This document shows, in pieces, positions 10,200-22,097 of a stretch of DNA of 64,000 nucleotides; within the stretch, counting starts at the first letter, position 1; the number at the start of each line of letters is the position of its first letter. The DNA lies in NCBI RefSeq assembly GCF_943734655.1, contig NC_071354.1, positions 33,629,347 through 33,693,346 of the forward strand. Direction: 5' to 3'. Below the pieces are notes generated by a model. That model searched no databases. It worked only from the letters and a program-made list of their open reading frames with translations, and was not told where the DNA came from. The DNA is from Sabethes cyaneus. Taxonomy: Eukaryota; Arthropoda; Insecta; Diptera; Culicidae. A program made the translations under genes and the position numbers.

Positions 10200-11030
10200 T
10201 TTCATCTATTATTGGTTTCCAAAGCCTTAATCGTTGCTGGTGTATTCTGGTATAAACGAGAAACTTAATAAAACTTTATTAAACGTAGTCTATTTATAGG
10301 TGTCAAACCATACAATTTAGATAGCCAACTCGCAAGCAGCAAGTAGCGCCGTCTTGTTGAAACTACACTTCGGACAGCTTCAACACTTGTACTGAATGTG
10401 ACAATAATGCCCATAATCATTCATTGATAGCGGGCTCCATTGCAGAAACATAGCGGGTAAATTCATTTTTAAAAAATACAGGTATTTCTTGTTTTGCCTG
10501 TGGCTTTTCATCACACACCGAACGCGACAATGTTCTTTGTTGACAGATTAAATAAGCAATAAAACGGATTTTCTTCAATTAGTTCTAGACCCACGCCTAA
10601 AAAATTTGACGCTGAAGTTGTTATATTTTTTACAGTTTGACGCATAGACCCTTTCGTAAGATCTTTCATTTGGTCGACTAACACAATCCGAATTGTTGAG
10701 ATCACTGACCTGACGGATCGTCAATTTACGCTTCTCGTCAAAGCCACTGGTGGCTATATGACAGCAATATTCTTCTTAGTATTCTCAGTATGACAACCAT
10801 GGAATGGAACATATTTGACCGTGAACGAATTTTGATAGTTTACAAACGTTGGTCGGATGTAAACACACTCGGGAGAGTCTCGAAACTCACGGCAATGAGC
10901 CGCGGCTGTTCTTGGCCTTAGCTTTGTATAAGGCAAGTTACGAGAGAATATTCTCGCGTCACTAACATAACGTTTTTGCACATAGTCGTCCATATTTATG
11001 TGTTTGGTTTTGCATTATCTGATGGTAGTT
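10200..11030. other. AT-rich DNA, no recognised gene
   Basis: A 79-codon minus-strand frame at 10754-10993 (starts MDDYVQKRYVSDARIFSRN) has mixed composition but no family I recognise. Nothing else in this interval is interpretable. It may be a remnant of the LINE that follows. Confidence 0.3.
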
Positions 11031-11460
11031 TAAGGTTACCATCGAATTTTGATCACAAAACTGGACCGATTAGGTGTTCCATGTTTCCCTATACGTTCTC
11101 ACATCGTCGTCTCTGTGTCAATCTCCAGTACTGAAGCTGGAGTACTCCAAAGAAGTAACCTTGGTCCACTATTATTCACAATATTCTGTAACGACATTTG
11201 CTACTTACTTCCATCGGGAGTACGCCTGACTGTATACTGACGACCTGAAGATATACATCATTACTATCCGAAACGTTCAGGATTGCAAGGAACTTCAGTG
11301 GATGATTGGTTATTTTCAAGAGAACTGGTAGTAAACTGTGTTATGGCCCTGAATATTTCTCGAGGCCTTAGAACAGATGAAGACTATGTGATCCTTGAAA
11401 GCCAGTTTGGAGTCCAGTAAAACTGCGAAGTCTTTCTTGTTTCCTGTTTTACAACAACGT
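11030..11460 (+). pseudogene. Jockey-type LINE reverse transcriptase fragment
   Basis: The plus strand reads ITKLDRLGVP, then VSVSISST, then GVLQRSNLGPLLFTIFCND. It corresponds to the thumb-side palm motif SGVPQGS.LGPLLF.LF.ND, with PQ changed. After a frame change at 11239 comes YTDDLKIYITIRNVQDCKEL, matching the catalytic YADDLK box. Frameshifts and stops show it is dead. Only part of the RT domain is present; no endonuclease or RNase H part was found next to it. Confidence 0.8.
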
Positions 11461-11464
11461 TAAA

Positions 11465-12040
11465 TATAATCAAATGTTACAACTGATCGCTTGCGTGTAA
11501 AAGAGATGCAAGAGCACTTGGAAGTCAGCAGTCAGCAAACCTACTCAGCTGCGATTGTAAAAATTGGGAGTCCGCCGTAGTCTTAATTACGGAGAAGAGC
11601 TTGAAATCCTTGACGTATGATAATTTCATCCATTTAAGAGTAGCATGAATACCGTTGAGGTACAGCAGAAAATATATATGGACCTTGATGGCTGCCTTGA
11701 GGTACGCCAGATGTGACCGAGAAAGGGTATCGTATGATTTAAGCAATTTCAGGATATTGCTGCATAATCAAAGCCACTGAAGTTTCGACACAGCGATTTA
11801 GCGATCGGTACATATTGCGTCGACTTGAAGATTGTTTGCTCGGTTTGAAACTTTCCAGAACAAAATTTACAAGCCATGACCTCAGTATGACCTCAGATGC
11901 CAACATGCGACCACGCCAGCATGGTGCTAGGAATGGTAACTCTACACAGCAGAAGTGACTTCATTGGAACGATGTTTGCCGAAAAATAGTTCTTGAACAT
12001 CTTTTATATGCCTACCATTCTAGAAAAATTGAATATCAAC
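11465..12040. other. Unresolved DNA between two LINE fragments
   Basis: A 73-codon minus frame (11525-11746, contains HIYFLLYLNGIHATLKWMKL) and broken plus frames are present. They may be decayed LINE sequence, but no motif is clear enough to assign. Confidence 0.3.
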
Positions 12041-12979
12041 GTGTCGTCAATTTTCTTACGCCGAAGAGACCTGCTGAGATCGGAGTTCCAGAGAATAGAA
12101 TACGGATGCAACGAACCGATAATCTCGATATGTCATGAGTGCAGAACTATCTAAGCACTCAGTCCCACGAAGGAGAATTTAGCCAAGCATCGACGAGCGC
12201 TGAATGAAAGGAACGATTCTGAGCAGGAAAAACATCAGAAGGAGAACGGAGATCGTGAAGAGGTAGAACAACTATTCCGAACTAATGAAATGCGCAAATT
12301 TTATCAGAAAGTGAACCAATCTCGTAAAGGAAACACGCCAAAGCCTGATATGTGTAGGGATAAAGAGGAAACCCTCTTCACAACTGGGCATCAGAGAATC
12401 GACAGGTGATAGCAGATCTTCGATGAGCATCTCATTGGAGATATAATAGAAGCCGGCGCGGCGGAACAGTACTCACAAACGATAAAAGCCTCACGGCTAC
12501 TGATCTTGACGGACCCCGAAAAGAACTAACTTTCGGAGCAAACCTACAGAAATAGTAAGGAACTACTAGCAACAACACTTCACTGGATTATTTAAAGGAG
12601 TTGGGAGGTGGTGAAACTACCAGAGGAGTGGATGTTTTGTCCCTTATACAGAAACGACGATCGGCTCGACTGCTTTAATTTGCTAACTAATAGTTCATAG
12701 GATAGTACCAGGTGGGATTTATGGGAGTTCGTGCTGTTACAGATCAGATTTTCATACTCCGAAACTTTCTCCAGAAATGTGGGAAGTTAAAGCGTAAAAT
12801 CAAATTTTCGTGAATTTCAGGGCAGCATACGATACAGTTGATCGTGAATAGCCATGGCAGATAATGCACGAGAATACTTTTCCGGACAAACTGAGGCGTG
12901 GAAAACCAAATATATGGTAGTAAGAGGCTTCAGAGAAAGTAATGTTTGCCTCCCACGGACAGTGACAGAGAACGATGAA
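12040..12979 (+). pseudogene. RTE-clade LINE, left part (linker and N-terminal RT)
   Basis: Broken plus-strand frames give pieces typical of insect RTE elements: EMRKFYQKVNQSRKGN, MCRDKEETLFTTG, IFDEHLIGDI, then TDQIF.LRNFLQKCGK, NFRAAYDTVDRE and WQIMHENTFPDKL. The last three match the RT segment TDQIFTLRQ...FIDFKAAYDTVDR..LW. Several stops and shifts are present. The ORF stops abruptly at 12979, where an inverted-repeat element begins, and resumes in its C-terminal domain at 14351. Confidence 0.8.
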
Positions 12980-13310
12980 CTGCCCGCCAGCACCAACTCG
13001 TATATCAAAGTACAAAAATTATCGTAAATATCTCTTAATAAACTCGGAAGTTGATTTTCTGTCGCATACAATGACAGTAACTGACAGACATACGATATTC
13101 AGCACAGAATCGTGTAGCAGCACGGTGCGAGCCGGGCCTTATCGGATATTATCGTATATAATATCTTATATAGCTGAAACGCGTATATTTATTCCTCTTT
13201 ACGTATATCGCCTTCAAAATAATATAAATATGCCAGTTTTGCCGCATCAAATACGATTTATTAGCATGTATGTGTGTACGTAATGCTGATTTTTAACTTT
13301 TTTATACATA

Positions 13311-14328
13311 GGGGAGTGTCGTCATGGTTGGGCCACGTTTTGGAAATCGCCCATAACTATCGTTTCAAAAGGAATTTTGCATATCTTAATCCATCGTTGC
13401 AAAGGTCTAAGAATAAGGTATATTTCCGGAAAGCTTTGAACTGATTGCTAGAAAAATAAAAAAGTTATAGGCATTTACGTGAACACAAAAAATGTTGTCA
13501 TAGTTAGGCCATGTTGTACAGGTTGGGCCACCGCAGAAAATCTAAGGCATACGTATTGAAATTCTATATAGACACATGAAAATAATGAATTCCGTGAACA
13601 ACGGCTCATATAGGTACAAATACTCTATTTTTAATTGCATTTTTGCGAAATTTGGGGTTTTTTTTAAATTCAATATTTCTACAATCGCCTTCTCCGAACT
13701 ACAATGAAAGAACAACAAAAATCTAGGTTTTTATCGTATAATTTCCCAAGCAGCACGCATTTGGCACTTTTAGTGGCAGCAACTTATTTCTGACTAAAAT
13801 TAGTCACATATCGGTTGCCACAACTAGTTTGTAACAACTGTGCTACTAGGGTTTGCTTTATTTCATCACATTTTACGTTACTGACATTCTCTAGTAATTA
13901 TTGCGCTTCTGCGCTTAAAATTATGGAGGTCCAACCATGACTACTCAAATGACCCGACCTTTACAAATAGCGCTAAGGTGAAATACTAACCTTAGCCTTC
14001 CTTTTGGAGGGGATTTTTCTATAGTCTACGTGTGCAGCACAACACACTTCATACATTTTCAAAATTTATCTCGACAGTTGCAGTTGCAGTTGCATATCAT
14101 TTCTTGAAGAAAAGTTCATTGCGCCTGGAAAACTTTTTTTGTAAGATTTAGTCACTGAATTCAGCAGGGGTGTTTTGAATACAAGATTGAAACTCACAAT
14201 ATTGTGAAAAGTTAGCTATCACAGTGAGAAGTTTTTCACTGGTTGTATCATAGATATCGTGAGTTACTAAAACTGTAAAATCGTGATGGCCCGACCATAA
14301 CAGTGGCCCGAGGATAACGACTATACCC
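13311..14328. mobile_element. 1018-bp TA-flanked element nested in element A
   Basis: It is bordered by TA (13309-13310 and 14329-14330). Its ends are imperfect inverted repeats: GGGGAGTGTCGTCATGGTTG on the left and the complement of CGAGGATAACGACTATACCC on the right. GGTTGGGCCAC / GGCCCGACC words recur near both ends. The uninterrupted copy of element A shows that exactly this block is extra. It encodes no transposase. A smaller inverted-repeat block (13745-13851) may be a further insertion. Confidence 0.75.
13745..13851. mobile_element. Possible 107-bp miniature element, CCCAAGCAGCA ends
   Basis: Left end CCCAAGCAGCACG and right end TGTGCTACTAGGG are inverted with mismatches, and TTAGTGGC / GGTTGCCACAACTAG-like sequence is partly self-complementary. 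It is similar in plan to the miniature element at 31458-31565. The target duplication is unclear (TTT on both sides at most). Confidence 0.4.
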
Positions 14329-14350
14329 TATAAAAATGCTAACTGGGTGG

Positions 14351-14825
14351 AAGTATTCGATAAGTTTATATATTTGGGATTTATGGTCACCATCGACAAT
14401 AATACAAGGAGTCGAGTCTGATTTTCCCTTCGCAAGACGCTTCGAAAAGGAGCATACTCTGTCGCAAAAAGCTGACGATGTACAAAACGCTCAGACCGGT
14501 AATCCTCTACGGACGTGAGACTATAACTTTCCTTACGGAAGATACGCGTGCACTTGCCGCATTTGAACAAAAGGTGTTGCGGACCAGTTTTGGCGGAGTA
14601 CAAAAGGATAGCGGAGAGTGGCGTAGACCCTACCGGCATCAGGAATAAGAGGGACCGGACGTACCAGATTGCTTGACCACGTTAAACCCAGCTTGTGAGT
14701 GTCGAGAGCAAGACGCTGAACAAATTGGCAACGAGTAACTCAGGACCGAATATAAATGGAGAAGAATTCTTGATACAGCAAGTGCTACTTGGTTCTATGC
14801 TGGTAGAAGTAAGTAAGTAATTATC
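14351..14825 (+). pseudogene. RTE-clade LINE, right part (C-terminal domain and 3' end)
   Basis: After element A the RTE sequence resumes with VEVFDKFIYLGFMVTIDNN, matching the FEVVDEFVYLG..VT.DN block. Pieces equal to LTMYKTL.RPVILYG.ET, LTEDTRALA.FE.KVLR and WRRILDTASATWFYAGRSK follow, the standard C-terminal region of RTE elements. The 3' end is an AGTAAGTAAGTAA tract at 14808-14821, as RTE elements end in short tandem repeats. Stops and shifts make it a pseudogene. Confidence 0.8.
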
Positions 14826-14879
14826 TAAACTATTTTTAATCCTCAAATTAACCTTCATCGACCACCAAAACACATTAAT

Positions 14880-15130
14880 TCACAAGGTAAATAACATGCT
14901 AGGAGAAACACTCTAGCTATATTTTTTTGTATCTATACACCTTTAAAACAGCATATATTGCCTATGTAAGGTTATTGCTGGAATGCTGTAGCATTCTATA
15001 GTCACCTTTTTCAATTGCGGATGACGAAAGAATAGAGTCCGTACAAAAACATTTTCTCTTATATGCGCTACATAAATTAAGCTGGTTATTATTTCTTCAG
15101 CCATCATACGAAGCACGCTGCATGCATGTT
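14880..15130. other. AT-rich DNA, nothing recognised
   Basis: Short stretch between the RTE 3' end and a reversed SINE tail; no signature seen. Confidence 0.4.
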
Positions 15131-15450
15131 TTTTCCATATGTAGACTCACAACTGCGACCAGTATTGTTGATCTATTGTGATATCGCCTAGGTGTTTACT
15201 GTATAACTTGCACTGCATTTCTTTTCGCTGTAATCGCTATTGAGTGAGCGATATGCTTATTGAATTTTTATGCGTGGTTGTATGTATTGGCGTTTAGCTT
15301 TCCTTCAAAGCTTGATCTACCTTACCCACTCGTTCCTCGCTGCCAGTACTATCCTATATCATAGCCGTCCCTGGCGAGGACTTATTCGTTTCTCTGACCA
15401 GTACAGTTGGGTTCTGGGCCCCCTCATTACCTGTAACTTTTAAACAAAAT
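15130..15450 (-). mobile_element. SINE family S1, 5'-truncated copy
   Basis: Read on the minus strand it matches the body and tail of the full-length SINE at 32545-33028: ACTGGTCAGAG, GGACGGCTATGATATAGGAT, GGGTAAGGTAGATCAAGCTT, ATCACAATAGATCAACAATA, CTGGTCGCAGTTGTGAGTC. The A-rich 3' tail is at its low-coordinate end (about 15130-15137). The tRNA-like head is absent. Confidence 0.75.
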
Positions 15451-15534
15451 AAAGATAAAGACAAAGTTTAACGCTCTTGCCCTCCATTTAACGAATCTAG
15501 TAACTAACCTGGACTCGGAGGATCAAGTCCCCAG

Positions 15535-17000
15535 TAGGGCTGTCGGTATTGGCGTAGAAAATACCGGTAGTACCGGTATAATACCGGTATTGACAGATTA
15601 TTCGGAATCAATAGAAATGTCGATGTTTTTCAGTAAATGTCTCTATTTTCAAACTTTAGTTTCAGAATTGTTCCTTAGCAAAGTGGAATTTAAGCAGATA
15701 TAATACGCTTAGTGATTTATTTCCCTTGCTAGATTTTATTGCCAGCGCTTCCAACGATTGAAAAAACTTCTGCTTTCATCGAAGTCTGACAAACGGCTCT
15801 AAGCCTATCAGGAATTTTCCTTTCATTTCTTCAGACTTATAGTAGGGAAACCCGCTTTTAACTATTTTTAAATGCCCTGGTATTGTGGCTTGTAGCTCTT
15901 CACGAATTTTCCTCAGAGCAGAACCCTAGCATAGCGTCATCCTCTTCATCATCGTTCACAGATATCTTCTCTTCTCTATTATCAATCTCACTATTCGCAG
16001 AGCTTGGAAATTTTATCTGCTTGTTTGATCAATGTATCACTCGAAATACTTGAAAAATATTCCAAAGTCTTTCCTGGCAGATCCTTTAATGGGTAGAATG
16101 CCCAAAAAGCGGAAATATTCCCATATTCTGACTAGGGCTCGGTATCCTCGAAACAAATAAATGAAGCTGACTTTCTCTTACCTTCGCTTTATACATGAAG
16201 CGATTTGTTTCACTTGATGAACAGAACGTTTTAAGCAAGCTTCAGCTGAAGTTAGTGACTATTTCAAATGACGACGATTGACAGTCAGGCACGTTTGTCT
16301 ATGTTGAGTGGGTTAATTATAATATGCGCTAAATTGTAGGAAATGTTATTTAAACTCAATTCAACTGCATTCAAAGTTGCTGGCCTTCTACTGAATATTT
16401 GATAGACATTTGATTTGACAAATGAAACTTTAAGATCGGTCGACATGATGAAGTGAAAACCGTTTTATTGAGGCTGATCGAAGCCACTTTTAAAACGAAG
16501 CGACGTTGCTTCAGTTGAAACTAAAGCTTCATTACTTCATTGTTGAGTAGGGATTTTTACTTATAAGTGACGTAGCTGAACCCTGATCTTGTTTCCTAAA
16601 TTCGTTATTTGAGAACTTCGAATAATTTGGTAGCTTTTAAATATCAAGTTGTTCAAAAATAAATTGAAACGCGACGTCTAGTTCTTACAATAAAACTTTT
16701 TACGGCAAAGATGCTCTACTGTGACTTCAACGGGTTCAAGAGCTATAATTATTTGACCCACAATTTCACCTTCTTCATTGTTAGTAGTCGCAGAGTCTCG
16801 TCTGCATTAACACCAAGTTGTTTTTCTATGAGTTTTACAATCTTCCATCAAACTTAGTTCTTCTTCAAATAAGGAGATTGAAAAAACCAAGGTTAGAAAA
16901 TACCGAAAATACCGGTTTTTTGCTTTGCCAAAACTGGTATTTCGGTATCCAAAAATTGGTCGGTATTACCGGTTTCGGTACTACCGGTTAGACAGCCCTA
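15535..17000. mobile_element. 1466-bp hAT-like element, no intact transposase
   Basis: The ends are TAGGGCTGTC and GACAGCCCTA, a perfect 10-bp inverted repeat. The flanking 8 bp are GTCCCCAG (15527-15534) and GTCCCAAG (17001-17008), a near-identical 8-bp target duplication as made by hAT transposases. Both termini are packed with CCGGTA / TACCGGTATT repeats (15565-15595 and 16900-16990), likely subterminal binding sites. Frames inside are short and broken, and I could not find the hAT dimerisation motif. Confidence 0.8.
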
Positions 17001-17008
17001 GTCCCAAG

Positions 17009-18700
17009 TCAAAAATAGGATTGCGATGGTTAGCAAAAGGCACGACCAACAATGGCATAATGAAATAAAATATTTCGTGGAATGCGCGGCTCAGTTTCTC
17101 CAAGGATGCGCGCAAAGAAATTGAAATTAAACAAAACCGCAATTAACCTGCTTCTTTCGCGAGCCTTATGGCTCGGAGAATGAAATAAAGATATGCCACA
17201 TTTCCACGTGGCTTGCCAAAAAAGTGCCACGGCGCTAAAGGGTTGCGGCTTGCCAGACCGCTGTATCGCAGCGAGCTGAAGGTAAGCGATGAGCAAGAGA
17301 GCCCCTTCATGTTAGGCTAGGTTAAGAACTAATTTTCACAGTAAAATAAACGAGAATTTGACGGACCGTCAACCATTAGGGTTGATAGATAGTAAGAAAC
17401 TTTAGAGCGTCTTTAGTTAGAAATTTAGGTCGATATAACCTCCTGGGGCGGTGTCCGTAAGGTTATAATAGAATAAATATAAAAATGTAAACAAGTTATC
17501 AGTTTTCGTATGGATACTTTTGCAGTAATCGAAATCTATCAATGTCAGAATATTGTCTTTGTTTTAGCTCAGCAACATCTGACAGGAACGACCCTTCACT
17601 GGCTGGCTGGTGAAAAGTTTGCGTTCAGAGCCAACAGCAACCATACCCATTAGTGCAACAGTAGTACCGCCTGGAGTTGAGTTGCTCTGGGAATCCTGGA
17701 CGGATTGCGCTGTAACTTTTCCGTCGTGTCATTCGTTTCGAGGGGAATTATTGTGTCGTTTCAGCAGTACATTCCATGCGTATGTGTACATGTGGGTGTG
17801 TGCATGTATTTCGTTCCGTTCAATGCCGTATTTATGTATGTCGGTATTTCAACATTTCTTGCTTTAATCGGATTATTGTTCGGAAACAGAATAGTACACT
17901 CTCTGCAGAAACGGCTGCGCTCCATCTAGTGCCGGAATGCTTTCAGCCAACCTCACCCCACAGGGGATGATATGGTAGGTGTGCGGTGTACCGGAGGAAT
18001 CGTAGTAACACCACCACTTGTCTCAAACCCAGCGGACCGTGCTCTAGCAAGCAAGGAATAGTTTTGATCCTCTTAAGGATCACATCGTAGGTACATATTT
18101 TCACTCGATGGACCAATTTTGTAATCCCGGTGAGTGCTTCGTCCGAAGTGACATCGCCCTGTTTGAGACTCAAAATGAGAAATGGAGTGGACGACGATGA
18201 CAAACAGTTTTCCCGACAAGTAGTTGCGAATAGTTCACCTTCTCAGGAAAATGTTATTTATTCAGTTTGCAGCTAAAATTGCTCAGCGTAGTTGATTCTA
18301 ATTAAACGCACTTAATGAGTGCGTTTCATATATCTTTCAACATGATTGACAAAGAGCTTTGCCAGTTAATTAATTACCTGTACTAGCTCAGCTATTATGA
18401 TTCGTCATATGGGTAAACTCTTCAAGTCGCACGTGTCAAACGATTGTCGGCTTCCGTTGTGAGTTTTTTCTGAAAACTTTGACTTCTGTGCGTACCTTTC
18501 AATACTCAACCAACCCGACTGGAAAAATTATTTGATTGTCTTTCATTGAGCTTCGGCTCTGCAGAAACCTACGTAATTATGCTGTTTGCCGAGATTAAAA
18601 ACAACGGTGCCCTACGTAGCAGCACGTTGTTTTGCAGCCAGATGACCAGAAACACGCGCCCCAGCAGCAAGAGCTCGGGATAAGCTCGACCCTAATGAAC
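17009..18700. other. No recognised gene
   Basis: A GC-richer part at 17030-17300 is followed by mixed DNA. The longest frames (17030-17296 minus, 17610-17867 plus, 17943-18203 minus) show no family signature. No splice-bounded conserved exon was recognised. Confidence 0.35.
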
Positions 18701-20880
18701 CCAATTAAAATTTATACCGTAGGAAGCAGCATGACTTACTTCACGTGGCACGTGTCGGTTTGTGACCTGGGAAGGGAAGATTCTTACTGTGAAGGTTATC
18801 GTCGGTAACGCTGCTTCCTCACTAATTGGGGCTAAATTGCAAATGATTAAATTGGTAGTGTAGTTTATGACCTTGGGTGCAGGTTTCTGGCGGTAAGTAG
18901 TGTAATTCAATTTGAATTGAATTTTTATTCATTTTATTACTGAGAAGAATGATCGAGCCAACAAAAAATCTTTAGGTAGTAAGATACTTCCAGTTTTTAC
19001 TGAGCTTCAATTTTAGCGCTTCCTATTAATAACAGCAAGCAAATCGCCGAAGTTTAATGCTGTTCAAACAACAGCCTGCCGACGACCTCAATCATAATCC
19101 GTAATCGCATTATCATCGGCAACACTACCCACACACCAGAAACTACATATTAGCATCAACAACATTTCGCTGAATTCTAAATTCAGCCCAAATTTACGTA
19201 CTGCAGCCATTTAAATATTGATCCACACTTCCTTCTACTATCCAGGATACTTTTCGTTCAACACGGCCCGAACCGAACGAACGACCGAGAGAAGCTGGCA
19301 AGGTTGGCCTGGCCTGGCCTGGCAATCCGGCGAATCCGAGAACAAAAGATCCATGCCACACTATTTATAACAAGGTACACAATCGATATTGAAATGCCAG
19401 CCCAGTCGCCGGGAAAATGGTGCCTCGAACTTTCCCTTTTCCTACCCGTGCTCGTTCGCACCAATCCGGGCCCGGCCCGGTAACCGGTTCATTGATCCAG
19501 TTCGATGCTGAACGGGGTGTTCTGTTCTGCTGCAAAAAAAAACGCGGCGGAAAACAGCTTTATCGGAAGCGGCAGACGACCCGGTTTTCGTCTTGTCCTG
19601 TCCTATTCGAAGCGGAACCAGGAAACTGGAAAGTAATCTAATAGATAATAACATGTCGGAATTCTGAGCACGACGCCACAGAGGAGTCAGACGGGTTTTT
19701 CATTTTTTCTTTGTCTCCTCTCTACTCTACTCTACTCTGCCGAACTCTACAATCACAGAAGGTAGTCTACGCACCAATGGATCCGGTATCGGTTTCGGTA
19801 GGAATCCGAATTTTAGGCTTGCTGGTTGCTACAGCATGCGTTCGGACTGAAAAAAAAGTTAGGAAAGAAAAAGCAGATAATCGAATTGTCACTTCAAATC
19901 GGACTGCTCTGCTACGGAACCGATATAATCCAGATGGGCTGTCCTGAATTAAATTGAATTAAAAAGTGTCATATATGCTCGTGAGGAAGCGAGCCACCAT
20001 AATCGGGTGGTTAGCAAGCTTGGCACTGGAAATGGACTGAAAATCCGCAATTATTTGTTATGAAAATTTCCGCCGCCGCCGCGCGACGGGACGAGGTTCA
20101 TTTTATGATCCGGCGCGCTCTCGGTCGCGTCGCACAATCGCTGGCTGAACATTGTGTGGCATTGAACCGGCAGATGGGGCAGCCAAATTCCATTCACGAC
20201 TCGTCAAAGCTGTAAACATGGGATAAAATATTGAATCATGCGAAAAGTAAGATAGGCTGCCGATGACGGCCGAAGCGAATGACACAGCTGGTGTGGTGTT
20301 ATGCCTCCCGGAGAATGGGTGGTTTGTTGGGTGGGTGTCGAAATCAACCAACAAAGTCAACGAAGGAGACAAAAATTTTCTACATTTTTTTTGTTGTTGT
20401 TGTTCGGTTATCGGGCCAACCTAGCTCAGCTCAGGAACTGATTGTTATTCTCGGCGTTTGCCGCTCATCGCACCAACCAGCAACCGAATAGAACCGAACC
20501 AAGCTAGTCGAATCGAGTCGAGACGATAATGGGGTGAGTTTTGCCTTTTCCTGAATCGACGACCGACAAGCCGGCACTTTCAAGAGCCCAAGAAGTCTAT
20601 TGACGTCACACATAATCAATTTTCATAACTCATGTGTGGCGCGTGTTGTGGCAGGACCATTTCTGGTTTGGGTTAATAAGGTGGAGTTTTCAAGGAGGGT
20701 TTCTTTTGCGATTTGTTATAGACTGTTAAAAGGCATTTGTTTAAGATTTAATATTCTTAGTGCCGATGTTACGGTTTTGTATTAATCATTTGAACTTTTG
20801 AGGTGGTGATTAAAATTAGCAGAGTGTTCTTAGAAAACTAGAACGTGCGACGATAGGCTTCATTCGCTTTCGTATTTTCG
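18700..20880. other. GC-richer non-coding DNA
   Basis: Contains short tandem words (GGCCTGGCCTGGCCTGG near 19305, CTCTACTCTACTCTAC near 19721, TTTGTTGTTGTTGTTCGG near 20389) and homeodomain-like AATTAA/TTAATT clusters. Frames on both strands are low in complexity or lack family matches. It may hold regulatory sequence, but nothing in the sequence proves this. Confidence 0.3.
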
Positions 20881-20884
20881 GTTG

Positions 20885-22010
20885 TTAAGCCCAAAATTTT
20901 ATTTTATTCTATTTTATTTGTAAACATCGTTGGACTCCTAGTGGTCTTCATGATATGAATTCATAATCTTCGAGACAGTTGTCTTTGGAAGTTGTTAGTC
21001 GTCAAGTTGAAGTCACACTATTCATAGACTTTGTTATGAATCGGATTATATCGTAAAGTAGTATCCGTTGCTCGCGTAGTTTCTTTCGAAAGTCTCCAAA
21101 TTAAGCAAACGAAACTTTCCTCATACAGCGGTAAAGTTCTTGGAACACCATGTAAGACTGTATACAACTTAGCGTGAGAATTTTGTCTGTACTATTTCGA
21201 TTCTAGCGATCGAAATTTGTTGATAAGGACACCGAATCACAGATCTCAATTCCAAAACAGGCCTTACAGGTGAATAGTTTTATAATGCGGATCACGGTAC
21301 TGCTTTACGATTTTTTCCGCCACGTTGTAGGTGAAAGTGATAGGTTGATGTTTACGGCGAAAGAAAATGGCGAAGCATTTTGAGACGCTGACAGCACCAA
21401 ACCTCGAATTTGTCCACCAGGCGGCGTTGCAGTCCAATGCCGTCGTAGTCCGTTTCAACTAATTCAAACATTTTACCATCGTCAACATAAAAAGACCGAT
21501 AGCCAGGTGGCAGGAGTGCTCATAATTCATTTGCAAAAAGAGAAAAGAGCAGTGGTCCAATGTTGCTACCCTGTGGTACGCCAGAGATGTTGCAGAACGA
21601 ATCAGCAAATTCGGACCCGATTTTCACACTCAGTCTACGTAGTGATAGGTACGGGCGAAGCCCCCTGCACAACTGTGCGGAAATTCGCAGCTTCCTTGCA
21701 AGAAGGCTACTGTGACCCACAAGATCAAACGCTGCTTTCAGGTTCGTGTACACTATATCAATTTATACTCCTTTATTCGTGTTCTGCACGAGAGGAAATC
21801 AGCGAGGTTTGTAGAGATTAAATATTATGGGAAGTACCTATGCTGGTTTATAGAAATATAGTGTTGACAGCTAGCGATCAAATCATCATTCACGATTGTC
21901 TCAAACGCTTCAGAATTGGAGAAAAAGCAAAGCAAAGCCTAGGTGCTACATTACGTTATCGAAACTTGACCTTCTATTTTTTTATACGACAAACTTCGCA
22001 GCCAGCTGTT
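20885..22010 (-). pseudogene. Jockey-type LINE reverse transcriptase, 3' half
   Basis: Reading right to left: FASCKHYIS-like text, YTNLKAAFDLV.HSSLLA (palm motif DLKAAFD.V.H), RLSVKIGSEF, then SGVPQGSNIGPLLFSLF, then FYVDDGKMFELVETDYDGI (the catalytic YADD box reads YVDD). Further left, pieces like VQTKFSR and LPLYEESF..L fit the post-RT region ending near 20885. Stops and shifts are frequent. Its low-coordinate end is the 3' end. Confidence 0.8.
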
Positions 22011-22097
22011 AGAGTACAGGACAATTGTAGGGCCAGTTGCTATGATTCTATTTACTCTAACAGCCTCTCCTAGGCGAGATTAAAACATACGACGGCT

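Larger units (their letters stand above)
12980..14350 (+). mobile_element. Element A copy 1, inserted in the RTE LINE and itself split
   Basis: The ends CTGCCCGCCAGCA and TGCTAACTGGGTGG are imperfect inverted repeats. The body (ACTCGTATATC, TTATCGGATATTATCGTATA, TATATCGCCTTCAAAATA, GTACGTAATGCTGATTTTTA) matches an uninterrupted 383-bp copy at 40899-41281 and a reverse-strand copy at 34316-35020. In this copy the sequence is cut at TTTATACATA (13310) by a 1018-bp TA-flanked element and resumes at 14329 TATAAAAATGCTAACTGGG. No target duplication of element A could be defined. The name A is mine. Confidence 0.75.
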
